Shown: in pieces, positions 11,624-22,148 of the stretch
How positions within the stretch are numbered: the stretch's first letter is position 1
Layout of the letters: each line of letters opens with the position of its first letter
Assembly (NCBI GenBank): GCA_022578965.1
Contig: MU400532.1
Coordinates: 310,001-374,000, forward strand
DNA: 64,000 nucleotides
From: Xylaria sp. FL1777
Taxonomy: Eukaryota; Ascomycota; Sordariomycetes; Xylariales; Xylariaceae
Direction of reading: 5' to 3'
Program-made: the position numbers and the translations under genes
The notes under the pieces: generated by a model
What the model was told of the DNA's origin: nothing
The model's input: the letters and a program-made list of their open reading frames with translations, nothing else
Databases searched by the model: none

Positions 11624-13045
11624 CTGTCTGTGGTGATGTCCTTATAGCTGTGCTTGTGCTTTTGTAGGAGGACTGTCACGCTTTATCGTAAAGAGTGAGC
11701 AGTGGGAGAGAAGAGAGAAAATAGAAGGAAGCTACGAGACAAGAAAGCAGGTTTAAGTACTTCTCGTGATCGCCGTCACTCTCCGTTGCCCTAGGGGATT
11801 TGTGCCATCTTGTTTCGAGAGTAACTTAGTTACCTAGCGACTTACCTAGGAAATATGACTCCTAAGGCTACACCTAGTCATTCATTGCTGGGGCGAATTT
11901 GTGCGTTGTGCGGCCTTATGACAGAACTGGTGCTGAAGACAGTCTCATGATCTTTGTATTTGCCTCTCTATTTGGACAGAGAGATAACACATACCATGCC
12001 TTCTGCTTTGCTCTCCAGACTCACGTTAAGACAATCTGAATAAGATCATGGAGTAAGACTTTAAATAATGGGCTTTTGTGTAGATATCCTTCGCTGAAGT
12101 TAGACAGACGCTTCTAGCAACAATGGCACTGATTCAACTTATAATATGCATGATGTTTTATGACTTCTCCATCTAACACAAAGCAAGCTGTCTGTAACAT
12201 GTTTCAACCCCAATACAAGCATTTAGCTGGTACAAGTAGATGTCTCTTTATTATTTTATTTCCTTTAGAATCAGTGCTACAAATATGATGGCAGAGAAAG
12301 TTTTCAGGGGAAAGTCTTTGCGCCTCGATGTCTTTGAAAAGATAAAAGGGGTCGGATTCAAGCTGTCTCATTCTATGTTTACCACACATACTTGTAGCGT
12401 AGGCCAAGAAACTTCAGCACCGATAGTGCCCTTAATCTCTAGCTGATATTTGATGATCCATGTTGCTGCTCGTATATTTACTCGTCAATAGCGTGAGAGT
12501 GGTGTGGTTCTGATTATATAACTCGGCCCAACAGAATATATTCAATTCGCCCTTCAATAATCGAGAAGATATGTCAAGCATCTTAAGATTTATGGTAACT
12601 ATAGAGCCAATGAACTAGATCATATTCATTGCCACCGACTGAAAAGTACCCCCTGTGAAAACGAATTTCAGGTAGGGGAAACTAACATATCTTTTCTGTC
12701 GGTACGTTTCCATCATAGATCTTATCAATTAGCATCAGTTAACCTAATATAGGCCTAAACTCAGTTTATGATTACCAGCTCATAAGCACTGTGAGTAAGA
12801 CAAACATGATGCTAGTAAATAGGATTGGTGGTGATCCCACTTTGAACGTCACCTCGAATAACATCAGGGGAGACAGGCCAGCCGTCACTATCTAATATGT
12901 CCAGCCACATCATAAGTGAGTATACCTAATTGCCTCCAAGCAAGGCATAAATATGCAAATCGTCAAAGAAATATGGCCACCCTATGTCTCACTCTCTCCC
13001 TCCTGCTACGGCCCTGAACAAGACTCTGATCAGATCCGGTGCTGA
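11624..13045. other. 1.4-kb AT-leaning spacer, no gene seen
   Basis: Between the promoter side of the small acidic-protein gene and the stop of the next minus-strand gene. Short open frames around 12204-12446 on both strands have no domain character. I find no GATA site, repeat or RNA gene here. Confidence 0.5.
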
Positions 13046-13972
13046 CTAATCAGCATCACTCAAGTCCATACTGAGTGAGCCAGCATCGCTCTCATACTGA
13101 GCGTCGACACTAGTATTAGCGTATTCTCTTTTCGCTTCTCGTGCTTTCTTCGTAGGCTTGTTGCGGATACATTCCAGCACAGTTTGGCAGTCCATCAGAT
13201 TTGACACTTCTTGAACGCTCATGAGCCCTTCATGAAATGCCTCCTCCATGTCGAAGTTGTACAGCCAGTCCACCAGCACATCTTCAAGAAGCTGATTCTC
13301 GCCCTTCATGTTCGCCCAGTTCATGATAGCATATGATAAATCGGGCGTCTTGTTGGTAACCCGCTTGATGATAAGCTTCATCATTAGACCAGAGATGTTG
13401 GCAGGGTTGCTGCCTATCTGACGTCCTAGGAAGGACTGATCTTTCTTCGTGATCGTCGTGGCGCCCCCGAGAAGTTTGTTATGGAGGCGTCGGATATCAA
13501 ATAGTGTTTGCTCCTGTTTGCTCATATATGGGATCTCTTTGTGCATGGTCCTGATATTCCAAGCCTTGTGATAGTCATAGGTGCGGTTTCGGGTGCCCGC
13601 GTTGTTGGGACTCGTTGGACCGGTCTTCGTGGCATGTCCCGTTACTTCGCCTTTGTCGATACTATGGTAGCTGTGGCCATTGAGGTCATTATACCTTGTT
13701 CTCTTCGGAGTCGGTGTGGTTTGCAAGGGAAAATTGATGCTGTCATCGGAGTGCGAGTACTTGCGCTTTTGACAGCGATATATTGCCTTAGCCTCGGGCG
13801 AAGGATCAGGCGTTAAGATTCCTCGCGGATAGGGAAACGTGGTTGAGCTAAAGCTGGTTGGGGTCACAGGCTTGGGAGGAAGGCCGGCTTTGCTTGCATC
13901 GGGGAGCGTCTTGTACGTTTGCACGGCCATTATTGGCCGTGGTGGAAGATTGAGAGGTGGTGTTCGCTGCAT
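13046..13972 (-). CDS. Unidentified 308-aa protein
   Basis: One uninterrupted exon. The ATG at 13972 (MQRTPPLN) was chosen because the frame further upstream has no ATG. Residues 1-120 are disordered, Pro/Ser/Thr-rich, with a basic patch TPKRTRYND that may be a nuclear signal. Residues about 125-280 look globular and helical, with IPYMSKQEQTLFDIRRLHNK and many Met/Leu/Ile. The C-terminus is acidic (SMDLSDAD). I recognise no family. A strongly consensus intron (GTAAGT...CTGCAG, 14130-14176) lies in its 5' leader, which supports a real transcript. It lies between the SidI-like and SidF-like genes, but the nearest iron-GATA sites (15.5 kb) are 1.6 kb from its start and closer to the acyltransferase. 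Confidence 0.7.
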   Translation of the reverse strand: MQRTPPLNLPPRPIMAVQTYKTLPDASKAGLPPKPVTPTSFSSTTFPYPRGILTPDPSPEAKAIYRCQKRKYSHSDDSINFPLQTTPTPKRTRYNDLNGHSYHSIDKGEVTGHATKTGPTSPNNAGTRNRTYDYHKAWNIRTMHKEIPYMSKQEQTLFDIRRLHNKLLGGATTITKKDQSFLGRQIGSNPANISGLMMKLIIKRVTNKTPDLSYAIMNWANMKGENQLLEDVLVDWLYNFDMEEAFHEGLMSVQEVSNLMDCQTVLECIRNKPTKKAREAKREYANTSVDAQYESDAGSLSMDLSDAD

Positions 13973-14129
13973 CTCGAGTGCCAGATGAATCAAGCGACTG
14001 GGTGATGTTCAGAAAGAAATTGTTGGTGGTCTGATTGAGGGTAGTTCGTCCTGGGAAGCGAGGCTGCTGAGACGATCTGATAGTTTGGGGCTACCAGAAG
14101 AGAGCCAGAGGCAGAGAAGTTCCTAGATC

Positions 14130-14176
14130 CTGCAGAATCAATATAGCTGCTCTCTAATTGCCTTGTGAGTACTTAC
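14130..14176 (-). other. Probable 5' UTR intron of the 13046-13972 gene
   Basis: Minus strand GTAAGTACTC to TGATTCTGCAG, 47 bp, a near-perfect fungal intron about 160 bp upstream of the ATG. Confidence 0.55.
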
Positions 14177-15531
14177 CTAGCTCCTGCTATTCCAACTGGA
14201 GCCAAGTGCACTCAACCAGCGCCACCTTGATCACTATCCAGATTTCCTGGCTCTGCAAATGGGGTTCTCAAATTTTAAAATGCAAAGCAGTATTTAGAAT
14301 TTGAAGTATTTATGTGTGCTGTGGAAGCTAACTGTGGGCTGCTACCAGTTGTCAAAAGTCAGCGAAACCAGCCTCCTCAGGCACTTGTATCATTCCACGG
14401 TGGTGCGCCGACAACGTTCATGATAGTGTACATTTTCCCTCAATCAATAATGCCTGAATAAATATAGCAACTAACAACCTTTTTTATTTAAAAATAGTGT
14501 ATCATTAATTCATCTGAAAGGATAATATCATAAGACTAGCTCCTAATATAAGTATGCATTCTTCTGTTGCTTTCCCCGAAGCCAAGTGTGTCACGTGTGC
14601 TACCAAAATAAGTTATGAAGCAAAAGGTATGCATTGTTTTCTAATAGTAGCTGTTGTATCTTAAATGTGCAAGATATCTATAGTTTTAGAGGGTGGAATA
14701 ACACCAGTTGTAGTGCAGCATGATGTAATGTTCATTATGTTGGTGAAGTTTGGTAGTAATCATGTAATGGAGACATAAAGAAAGCACCAATAAAATCTAC
14801 AAGTTCAGATTTTCAAGGAATTATTTACTTGTTCTGAATGAAGTGCACATTTTAACCTGCTCCTGCGCTAAGAATTCAACAAAAGACATCAGGCTGTTTA
14901 TATCAATTTACCTAAGCATTAGAGAGTAATAGTAGTGCAAGCCACCCAACCCATAAGACAGTACAAGGTAGGTACGTTTTTATAGAGGGCTTTATACATG
15001 GCTTACTTTACACAATGTTACAACAAAGTTAAATATATGTTTAAAAATATAAATATTTCTATTCTCTCTTATATACTGATATGTTTAAAACTATTACATG
15101 GGCTCATTGTTGTAAGGGGAATGCCAGAATTTTGGGAATGGGACAGTTGAAGAGGTTAGTCAGCATGCTAGGTTTTTACTTTTTCTCTCTCTTTTTCCTG
15201 CCCTTCTCCCTTTTCATTTTTAATCCGTTCTATTTTCCGTTCCGCTCTCTTGTGCACTAGTTTAATATTACTTCATCTTTTAATTCTAGTATTGGAATGA
15301 TGTCAGGCAACAAGAAACGAATATCCGGCACTGTGTATGCAACTATTATACCATACTGTACCAGCCACTCGCCAGGCAGTACTAAAAGGTACCTCTGAAG
15401 TGACTGCTAAAAGGAGGCTAGCCGACAGGGGATGGGGTTTCCCGTTAAGGTAAGTAAGTACCTAAGGTAGGTACCTAACAACACCACCACATAGCTTGTA
15501 AACATCGGTACCGATATCGGTCTGGATGTCT

Positions 15532-15540
15532 TTATCAGAT
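15532..15540 (-). promoter_or_regulatory. Iron-GATA site 1 of 3
   Basis: TTATCAGAT followed by CCG on the plus strand. Perfect ATCTGATAA on the minus strand. First of three same-orientation sites upstream of the SidF-like gene. Confidence 0.8.
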
Positions 15541-15595
15541 CCGTCGAAGCTCCACCTGCGATGCCGAGACTGGGACAGTAGACGAGACAGAAAAG

Positions 15596-15604
15596 TTATC
15601 AGAT
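15596..15604 (-). promoter_or_regulatory. Iron-GATA site 2 of 3
   Basis: TTATCAGATCCG, 64 bp after the first copy, same orientation. Confidence 0.8.
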
Positions 15605-15658
15605 CCGCCTGCATCGCCATCACCCCAGCGTCGACACCCCCCCACCAGCCATTTAAAG

Positions 15659-15667
15659 TTATCAGAT
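15659..15667 (-). promoter_or_regulatory. Iron-GATA site 3 of 3
   Basis: TTATCAGATCCG, 63 bp after the second copy, same orientation; preceded by AAAG as in copy 2. It lies 619 bp upstream of the acyltransferase ATG. Confidence 0.8.
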
Positions 15668-16285
15668 CCGTGTGTGCATGTCTGCCAAGAACATGGTCCA
15701 ACACCTTCCTGCCAATCCTTGTGGCCTCCTATACGAAATGTCAAGCACCGGACTGCCACTTCATCATCCTAGGCGTGCCTTAGCGGTGAAAATTTCTGCA
15801 GCCCAAGCCAGCAATGTCGTTGAATGTACCGTCTTGAGGCGGTACACCCACGATACCTGGTGACCTTCAGCTACCTGCGAGTTGCCAGCTACACCGCATG
15901 TGGATTGGTGGGTGGCATGATGTGCTCCTATACAGCCAGAATCAAGCTACCTGCCTGATGCTATTCCGGAAGCCGAGGATCTGAGGTCAGCATATGTACT
16001 GTGCAGCGATGGAATGGTAGGTGTGACATAATGGCGGCATATTGATGATCTGTTACGAGCAGATCCGCTGTATGAATCCATTCTGGAAGGATGATTCTCC
16101 ACCGATGCCGCCTCCTGGGACATTGGTCTGTGATGTACGCGTTCCGTGACATCGTGATGATCCGCTAGTCGCGAGACATTTTTTTTTATTGTTTACAACG
16201 AAGTGAGGAACATTAAATTGCATTGCCAATTGATATCTCTAGTGACTGTACCGCATTATTTCCAACGGTTACCCTTCTAGTAGCA

Positions 16286-17673
16286 ATGGCAGCTCCTTCG
16301 GACAATGAGTTCACCCTTAAGCTCCCACATCCATACCAGACACCCTATGGCTCGAGTAAGACTTCACGGACTGCTGAGGCTTCAATCCCATTATTTCAGA
16401 TCAAACCCCTCAGCACCGATAACAAAGCCACTCTTCCACCAGAGCCCCTTCACAATGACCAATTCTTCCTCACCGAGCCCGTGGATCTCAAATCGAGCGA
16501 GCGACCTCCAGAATCGAACAATACGCCCTGGGGCCGTGCCCGTCGCTCACCCTCTTCAACCTGGGTTTGGGACGGCGAGCAGCCACCTACGCCCGGGCAG
16601 GCATGGCTGGCTATCTATGTGCTGTTCACGCTCCGGCCATCAATGGAGGGTTTCCGACTCTTACTGACAGGGACCGGTAAAGAGATCCTCTCAGCACAAC
16701 TCAAGACCGTACTCCTCGCCATTGACCACCCGATCGCGACGGGCCTCACCGACGAGCTCTTCGTCCCCCGAAGCACCTTCTGGCAGGGCGCCGGGTCACC
16801 CTTCGGGCCGCGAACGGCATGGATCCCGGAAGACCTGAACACCATGTCCAAACCCCTTTCCTCATACCCCATCACGCCCCTCGAGAACGTCATGACCGCG
16901 GAGCCGGGCCAGGTGCTCACCTGGCACCCACGACGCCCGGCGAAACCGCGCCCGGGTTCCGTCATCTACAGCCGCTGGATCCCGCACCTGCGCGAGACGT
17001 TTAGCATGGTCGCGCTGGACTGGGAAGACCCGGAGCACCTCCGCTTATTCCACGAGTGGCAGAACGATCCGCGCGTCTCGCAGGGCTGGAATGAGACGGG
17101 CACCCTCGAGCAACACCGCGAGTACCTCCGCAAGATACACGTAGATCCGCATCAGATTACCATGCTGGCGCGGTTCGAAGACATCCCCTTCGCGTATTTT
17201 GAGGTGTACTGGGGCAAGGTAAGCGAGAGTTCTGTTTTTTGCTATTCTCACTCTCGCCGCACTGCAGATGACGATAGGTTGAATGTGCTGACGCGATTTC
17301 TGGGTTATAGGAAGATCGCCTCGGGGCGTACTACAGTGCGGGTGACTTCGACCGTGGCCGACACTCGCTCGTGGGCGACGTGCGCTTCCGCGGCCCGCAC
17401 CGCGTCACGGCGTGGTGGTCCAGCCTGATGCACTACATCTTCCTCGATGATCCGCGCACCATGGCCATCATCGGCGAGCCGAAGTATACCAACAGCTCGG
17501 TGCTGGCATACGACTTCATTCATGGATTCGGGTTGGATAAGTTCGTCGACCTCCCGCATAAGCGGTCTGCGTTCATGCGATGCTCAAGGGAGAGGTTCTT
17601 CCAACTGTCGCCTCTGCATGAGAGCGAGAAAGCAGTAGGTGGTACGTTGGTCGGCTTGTTGCCGAAACTATAA
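16286..17673 (+). CDS. sidF: SidF-like siderophore acyltransferase (GNAT, AlcB type)
   Basis: Two exons (16286-17218, 17311-17673; 92-bp intron, phase 0) give 431 aa. The C-terminal half is the siderophore GNAT domain of the IucB/AlcB type. It shows [15 protein letters not shown], then [11 protein letters not shown] joined by splicing to [46 protein letters not shown], and [15 protein letters not shown] with [18 protein letters not shown] near the end. Such enzymes acylate N5-hydroxyornithine; SidF uses anhydromevalonyl-CoA (fusarinine/TAFC), SidL uses acetyl-CoA (ferricrocin). An acyl-CoA ligase in the same group and a triple iron-GATA promoter favour the SidF role (inference). The protein ends in PKL, a non-standard but SKL-like tail, and SidF is peroxisomal in A. 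fumigatus. The start is the first in-frame ATG. Family confidence is high, SidF versus SidL moderate. Confidence 0.87.
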
Positions 17674-17923
17674 GGAGATAGGTAGACACTTAAGTAGGTA
17701 GGTATTAGTTGAATGTGATATATGTTTCATTACTCTATCAGACGGACAGGGAACAAGGTTGCATGGAAGTGATATTTTCATAGCGAATCTCAGATATATG
17801 ATAAGCATATCTACATGTTAATCAATGCACGTTCAATTTGCCCTCCGCCCATGTCTCTGAGTAACCAAAACGCCTAGCGCCGATGTAAAAACAAGGATCC
17901 ATCCACCCCATCACCATGTCTCC

Positions 17924-19329
17924 CTACTTTGCAATACCGTCAAGTTGGAGGTGGTCCCAAACAACTGCAAGGGCATTAGTCAGCGGTAAGAATAGTGTAG
18001 ATAGGGGGGCAACTCGACTCACTTCTGAATCCTAAATCCTCCTCGAAGAATAGTTGCATCACCTGCGGGCCGTAGGTCATGCCCTCGGGGCCATACGCGA
18101 TGGCGTTCTTGCCCACAGCCAGACTGATCATGGGCGGGAACTCCTCAATCCGAAGGAACTCCGGCTCTTTGCCCTGAAGCTGCTGCAGCATGGTCTGGTG
18201 GATGTTCCACGCGGCGTTCTTGCCCTGGAACAGCGCTCCGCCGCACCGCTTGATGCCCGACCAGTGGACCATGTCGCCCACGGCGAAATGCGCGTCGGCG
18301 TTTGGGACGTCTGCGGCGAGGTGCATGGTGGGCCGGATGTTGACGTAGCCGTCGCTATCGAGGGCCTCCTGCGGCAGGTAGCTCGAGGACGGCACGCTGT
18401 TGGAGACAGCCGTGATGACCTCGCTCGCCGTCATCTTGTGGCCATTGGCGAACTCGACCTCGTACAGCACGGTCCCGTCGGCGCTCGTGGTCGGTGTGCT
18501 GCTGACCAGGCGGTGGTTCAGCAGAACCTCGACGCCCGTCTGCTCGCTCAGCTCGAGCGCGCAGTCCTTGACCTTGTCTGGCAACGGCTCCGCGGACAGC
18601 AGCTTGTCTCGCGAGTGCGCTAGCGTCACTTGCACGCTTGGCTTCACGTGCTTTAGCTCGGTTGCCATCTCAATTCCCACAGCGCCTGAAGAGATCGGTC
18701 AGCGGTATTCAGGGGCTATCATGCAGGTGTGAGGAGGTGGATCTGACCTCCGCCCACGACGAGCACTGGTGCAGTGCTGTTGAGCACCTTATCACTATGT
18801 GCTCCGACTTCCGCGAGGTATGTCTCCCGTGTCAACGCCTGCGGCACAACAGGCCATACTCTCCGTAGGCCCGTGGCGGCGATGAAGAAGTCGTAGCTCT
18901 CCACCCTCGTCTTCTGGGTCTGGCGCTCTGAGATAGTGGCCGTCTTGTTCTCACAGTCGACGTTGGCGACTGTGCCCTGGACGAAAGTCACGTTGGGGCG
19001 TTGTAGCACTTTGACGTGCTTGTACTCTACCCAGGCCTTCTCCGCGTAGTCTCTCGAGGCCAGAGCCAGCGGTGAGCCGATCAGATGGTCTGGTGATCCG
19101 CATTAGCGTGTGTAATAGGCAAACCAAAACAGCTCGTCGGTCCAGTAGCAAACATACAGTATCCATCGCGCTCGTCTACAATGGTAACATCGACGGATAT
19201 GGGCGAGTCGATGGCGTCGCACCTCTCTAAGAGGTTGATGGCGGCCGAAAGACCGCCGTAGCAGCCGCCCGCTATTAGGACACGGTATTGGGCTGCTGGA
19301 ATTGCAGCATTTATGATGTCTGCTGTCAT
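17924..19329 (-). CDS. AMID/FSP1-like FAD-dependent oxidoreductase
   Basis: Four exons (19329-19158, 19089-18748, 18685-18023, 17964-17924) with introns of 68, 62 and 58 bp give 405 aa. An N-terminal dinucleotide-binding motif VLIAGGCYGGLSAAINLL binds FAD. Splicing restores DGYYHLIGSPLA, a segment typical of AIF2/AMID (FSP1) flavoproteins. The second Rossmann motif VLVVGGGAVGIEMA, for NAD(P)H, spans the second junction. The conserved FAD-contact region ADVPNADAHFAVGDM follows. The family passes electrons from NAD(P)H to quinones or other acceptors. The gene is convergent with the SidF-like gene, and two iron-GATA sites lie 708 and 814 bp upstream, so it probably belongs to the iron regulon. 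It is not an ornithine N5-monooxygenase. A role in ferri-siderophore reduction or redox protection is only a hypothesis. The last exon encodes just 13 residues. Confidence 0.85.
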
Positions 19330-19976
19330 CTTGCTGATGTTTGACGTAGTCCTGAAAAGGGGTTAAAGAGCGTGGATAGTAATCTGTGCGCTGAGTTGAA
19401 TGGACAATCAATTCATCCGGCTTTGGCAAGATGGACGGTGTGTCCCTTTTTCAAAGAGAGGAGAAGACGTACACTGCGAGCCCAATGAATTCACCGAATC
19501 ACCGTCGTCTCTTCTGCTCCGGAACCACGGCAGTAATTGCAGGGAAAACTAGTAACCAATCCAGGGACAAGGGTGAGAAAAGGCCCGAGGCCATGGACCG
19601 GAGACGCTTTCACTGCTATGGATACAGTAATGGACAGCTTGGTCCCATCGGGGCCATCGATAGTTTCAGACTTTGTGGGATATGCCCATTAGTGATTTAG
19701 CCAATACTGTAATACTGTGGATGCCATGACTCCAGCCGATGTCGCAAGTGGGCTCGCGTATTCGTAAGACAACAGTTGAAGAATCCCAAGATGTATACAC
19801 GCCTGGATCAGCACAGATGATGCATATTACGAGCACCTTTAGGGTACGGAGGCAGAGAGGCTTCAAAGACTGTCCTAATAGCAATGCAAGGACAATTTAC
19901 TTGAAATTGATTACTTTAACCTTGTCTATACTGGATTCATATAGGTGGTGTGGTACGTTCTATGAAAGTGGTACCC

Positions 19977-20000
19977 TAGGTAGGTAGGTAGGTAGGTAGG
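19977..20000. repeat. (TAGG)6 microsatellite
   Basis: Six uninterrupted TAGG units. The same TAGGTA/TACCTA word recurs in many intergenic regions of the window (see findings). Confidence 0.9.
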
Positions 20001-20036
20001 TAATTAGCATCAATTGTCAAAAGTTCTTTGGATCTG

Positions 20037-20045
20037 ATCTGATAA
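20037..20045 (+). promoter_or_regulatory. Iron-GATA repressor site
   Basis: ATCTGATAA, preceded by a GATCTG half-repeat so that GATCTGAT and ATCTGATAA overlap. It is 708 bp upstream of the flavoprotein ATG. Confidence 0.75.
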
Positions 20046-20142
20046 GAAATCGCTCCAAAAACGACACGCACGTCGGCATAAGACAACTTGCTAGACTAGA
20101 CTAATCAGGGCAAGGTACGAATTATATATGTGGGGAAACGCT

Positions 20143-20151
20143 TTATCAGAT
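20143..20151 (-). promoter_or_regulatory. Iron-GATA repressor site
   Basis: TTATCAGATCCG on the plus strand, inverted relative to the site 106 bp away at 20037. It carries the same CCG extension as the acyltransferase array. Confidence 0.75.
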
Positions 20152-21688
20152 CCGCTCAATACTGGGTCTCATGCTTGGCGATACCACCCTAGGCTAACAC
20201 CACGGTGCTGCTTCTCGGCCACACGGTACGGACTCTGGAGAGAGAGGCAGGGAGACAAGTAGTATTCGGTAAATTCATTCCCCCAGAGCCAGAGAAAATT
20301 ACCAGTAGCTCGGGACGAGATTCTCGTTTCTGTAGACCGGGATGTCCATAGATATAGACCTCGGTAATGTCTTCTTGTCCCCAGAGCTTGGCAGCATTGC
20401 CTCTGACACCTAAGTAGCAATATGCAGCATTATTGGCCGGAGGCAAGGAGGCATAGCAGTGTATATCCACGAGAGATAATGATGCTGCCATTCTACTATA
20501 GTCCTTGGTGGAAGTCGAATATCTTCTGTATGTTGAAGCCGTTCCGTCTCTATCGCCGGTATAACCCTTTGCCAAGGATATTTGCAATAAATTAGAGCGT
20601 TAGTGAAATATGAGCGAGTCATGAAAGCGGAGCTAACATTCAATCTGTGCATTGGCCCAATTTTTTGACTGATTCAAAACCGGATAGGATTTGTCTAACT
20701 AGTCTAATTGATTAGGTAGGTAGGCATTAGACATGGTGGGCTGTGAGGGAGTCCTAATTACGAAGGCACATTTGGTAATAGCGGTATTCGGTGATACACT
20801 CCTTTAGAACCTGACTTAGCTTTCTTGTGTGAGGGTTTTGCAGAGTTGTTGTAGTAGATTCTTTATTAAAATGCTCAGAATTTCCCCTGAAGCATACTAC
20901 ATATGTTTCACTGAGACCTTACTATCCCAACTACCCCTTTCATGACCACCGCCGACTTTGAATGCCGAAGGATACGGTCGTTATGCACAACAGTCACTAA
21001 AGTCATACAACTCCGCTTCTGCCATATATCATAACATATTTCTTGATGTCAGAGGTCTTTATCTCTAGAGTGAAGTTGGGTTACTAGAAGGTAGCTGGTG
21101 GGTCGTAGTTATGGCAAGAGCTCAATATTTTTGATCTTTGAGTCTCCCCAAGAAGTATTTGAAGGAAACCAGGTCTTTATATAGAAAATATCCTCTCCAC
21201 ATTTAAAGCCCCTTGTAGCCTCCTGCGACCCTAGCCCCTGACACTCGGGTTCCCGTGGTCAGGATGGGTATAATGGGTACATTCTAAGTATGTGTTATTG
21301 CGGAAATAGCCTAGAACTACATACTTGAGAAGAGGAGGCCTCTCCTACAATAAAAAAATCACTCTCTTTCTCTTGTTTGTCACATGACAATCGGGTTATG
21401 CTGGTCTAATAGAGCAGCACGAATATCGATCTAGTGGAGTGGAATTGAATTAGTGCAGCTAAGTAATCTACATTAACCTTCCTATGCATGCCTGAGTATA
21501 AAGTGAGATATCTATCATTATTCTCTATTAGTCTAGGTTAGGAAAATTTCCCATGCTGTTGTTTATTTTGTAAAACTCACCGGAAAGAAATATTATCATG
21601 ATTTCTAGTTAGTTTAAATTCTACGGAAATCAAAGATCACAATTTCTAGGTGAGAAAATGAAACCTGTATTGATATCGGTTGCGCTCT

Positions 21689-21697
21689 TTATCTGAT
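21689..21697 (-). promoter_or_regulatory. Isolated iron-GATA-like site
   Basis: TTATCTGAT in AT-rich DNA, 450 bp beyond the stop of the RNase H gene. No start codon within 1 kb clearly depends on it. It could be chance, since about one match per window is expected. Confidence 0.35.
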
Positions 21698-22148
21698 GGA
21701 CGAGGATGGGTATATCTCCCCAGGAAACAAATGAACGAAAGTGCGATGTTTGGGTGTAGGTTGCATGGATGAATAGTAACCTTTCTCGACAATCCAACAC
21801 TAAGCCCGAGTGCCACCTCCATTTCAGTATTTCATGTAGTGTACCAAGAATCGTCTACCATGATATGTCGTGTCGTAGTTCGAGAACTCTTCGCCCCTTG
21901 CAATCAGAGCATGTGACCTTAGTGAATGGCTCAAATGAGTCTCATGCTGAAAGAGAAATAGGTTGTAATTATTTCTGTGTTGAGATGTTTCCAGACTTTG
22001 TGATGAAGGTAACTCTGTCGAGTGCAAGAAAAGAAATCTGTGTCTGAGGAGATCGCTTGAGCACCGACTAGCCTTCCTTCGCACAGAGGTATGGTGAATA
22101 TTACTCGTGAGCGGCGTTTGAAAGCGTCCAGTGCGTGACAGCCGCAGA

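Larger units (their letters stand above)
14177..16285. other. AT-rich gene desert, then promoter of the acyltransferase
   Basis: 14270-15330 is markedly AT-rich with no coding frame of note. From 15420 the sequence turns GC-richer and carries GGTA-type simple sequence (15440-15480) and then the three-site iron-GATA array (15532-15667). Open frames of 60-85 codons at 15462-16152 on both strands overlap each other and look like chance. Confidence 0.55.
19330..22148. other. Long spacer: flavoprotein promoter, microsatellite, no further gene
   Basis: Contains the flavoprotein promoter with iron-GATA sites at 20037 and 20143, a (TAGG)6 microsatellite at 19977-20000 and another GATA site at 21689. 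Overlapping minus-strand open frames at 20169-20652 (80-132 codons) have no domain character, no shared splice sites and mixed composition, so I do not call them. 20650-21780 is AT-rich and empty as far as I can see. Confidence 0.5.

Noticed and set aside
20169..20652. Overlapping minus-strand frames of 80-132 codons
   Set aside because: No domain, mixed composition, several overlapping phases and no splice pair joining them; probably promoter DNA of the flavoprotein region.
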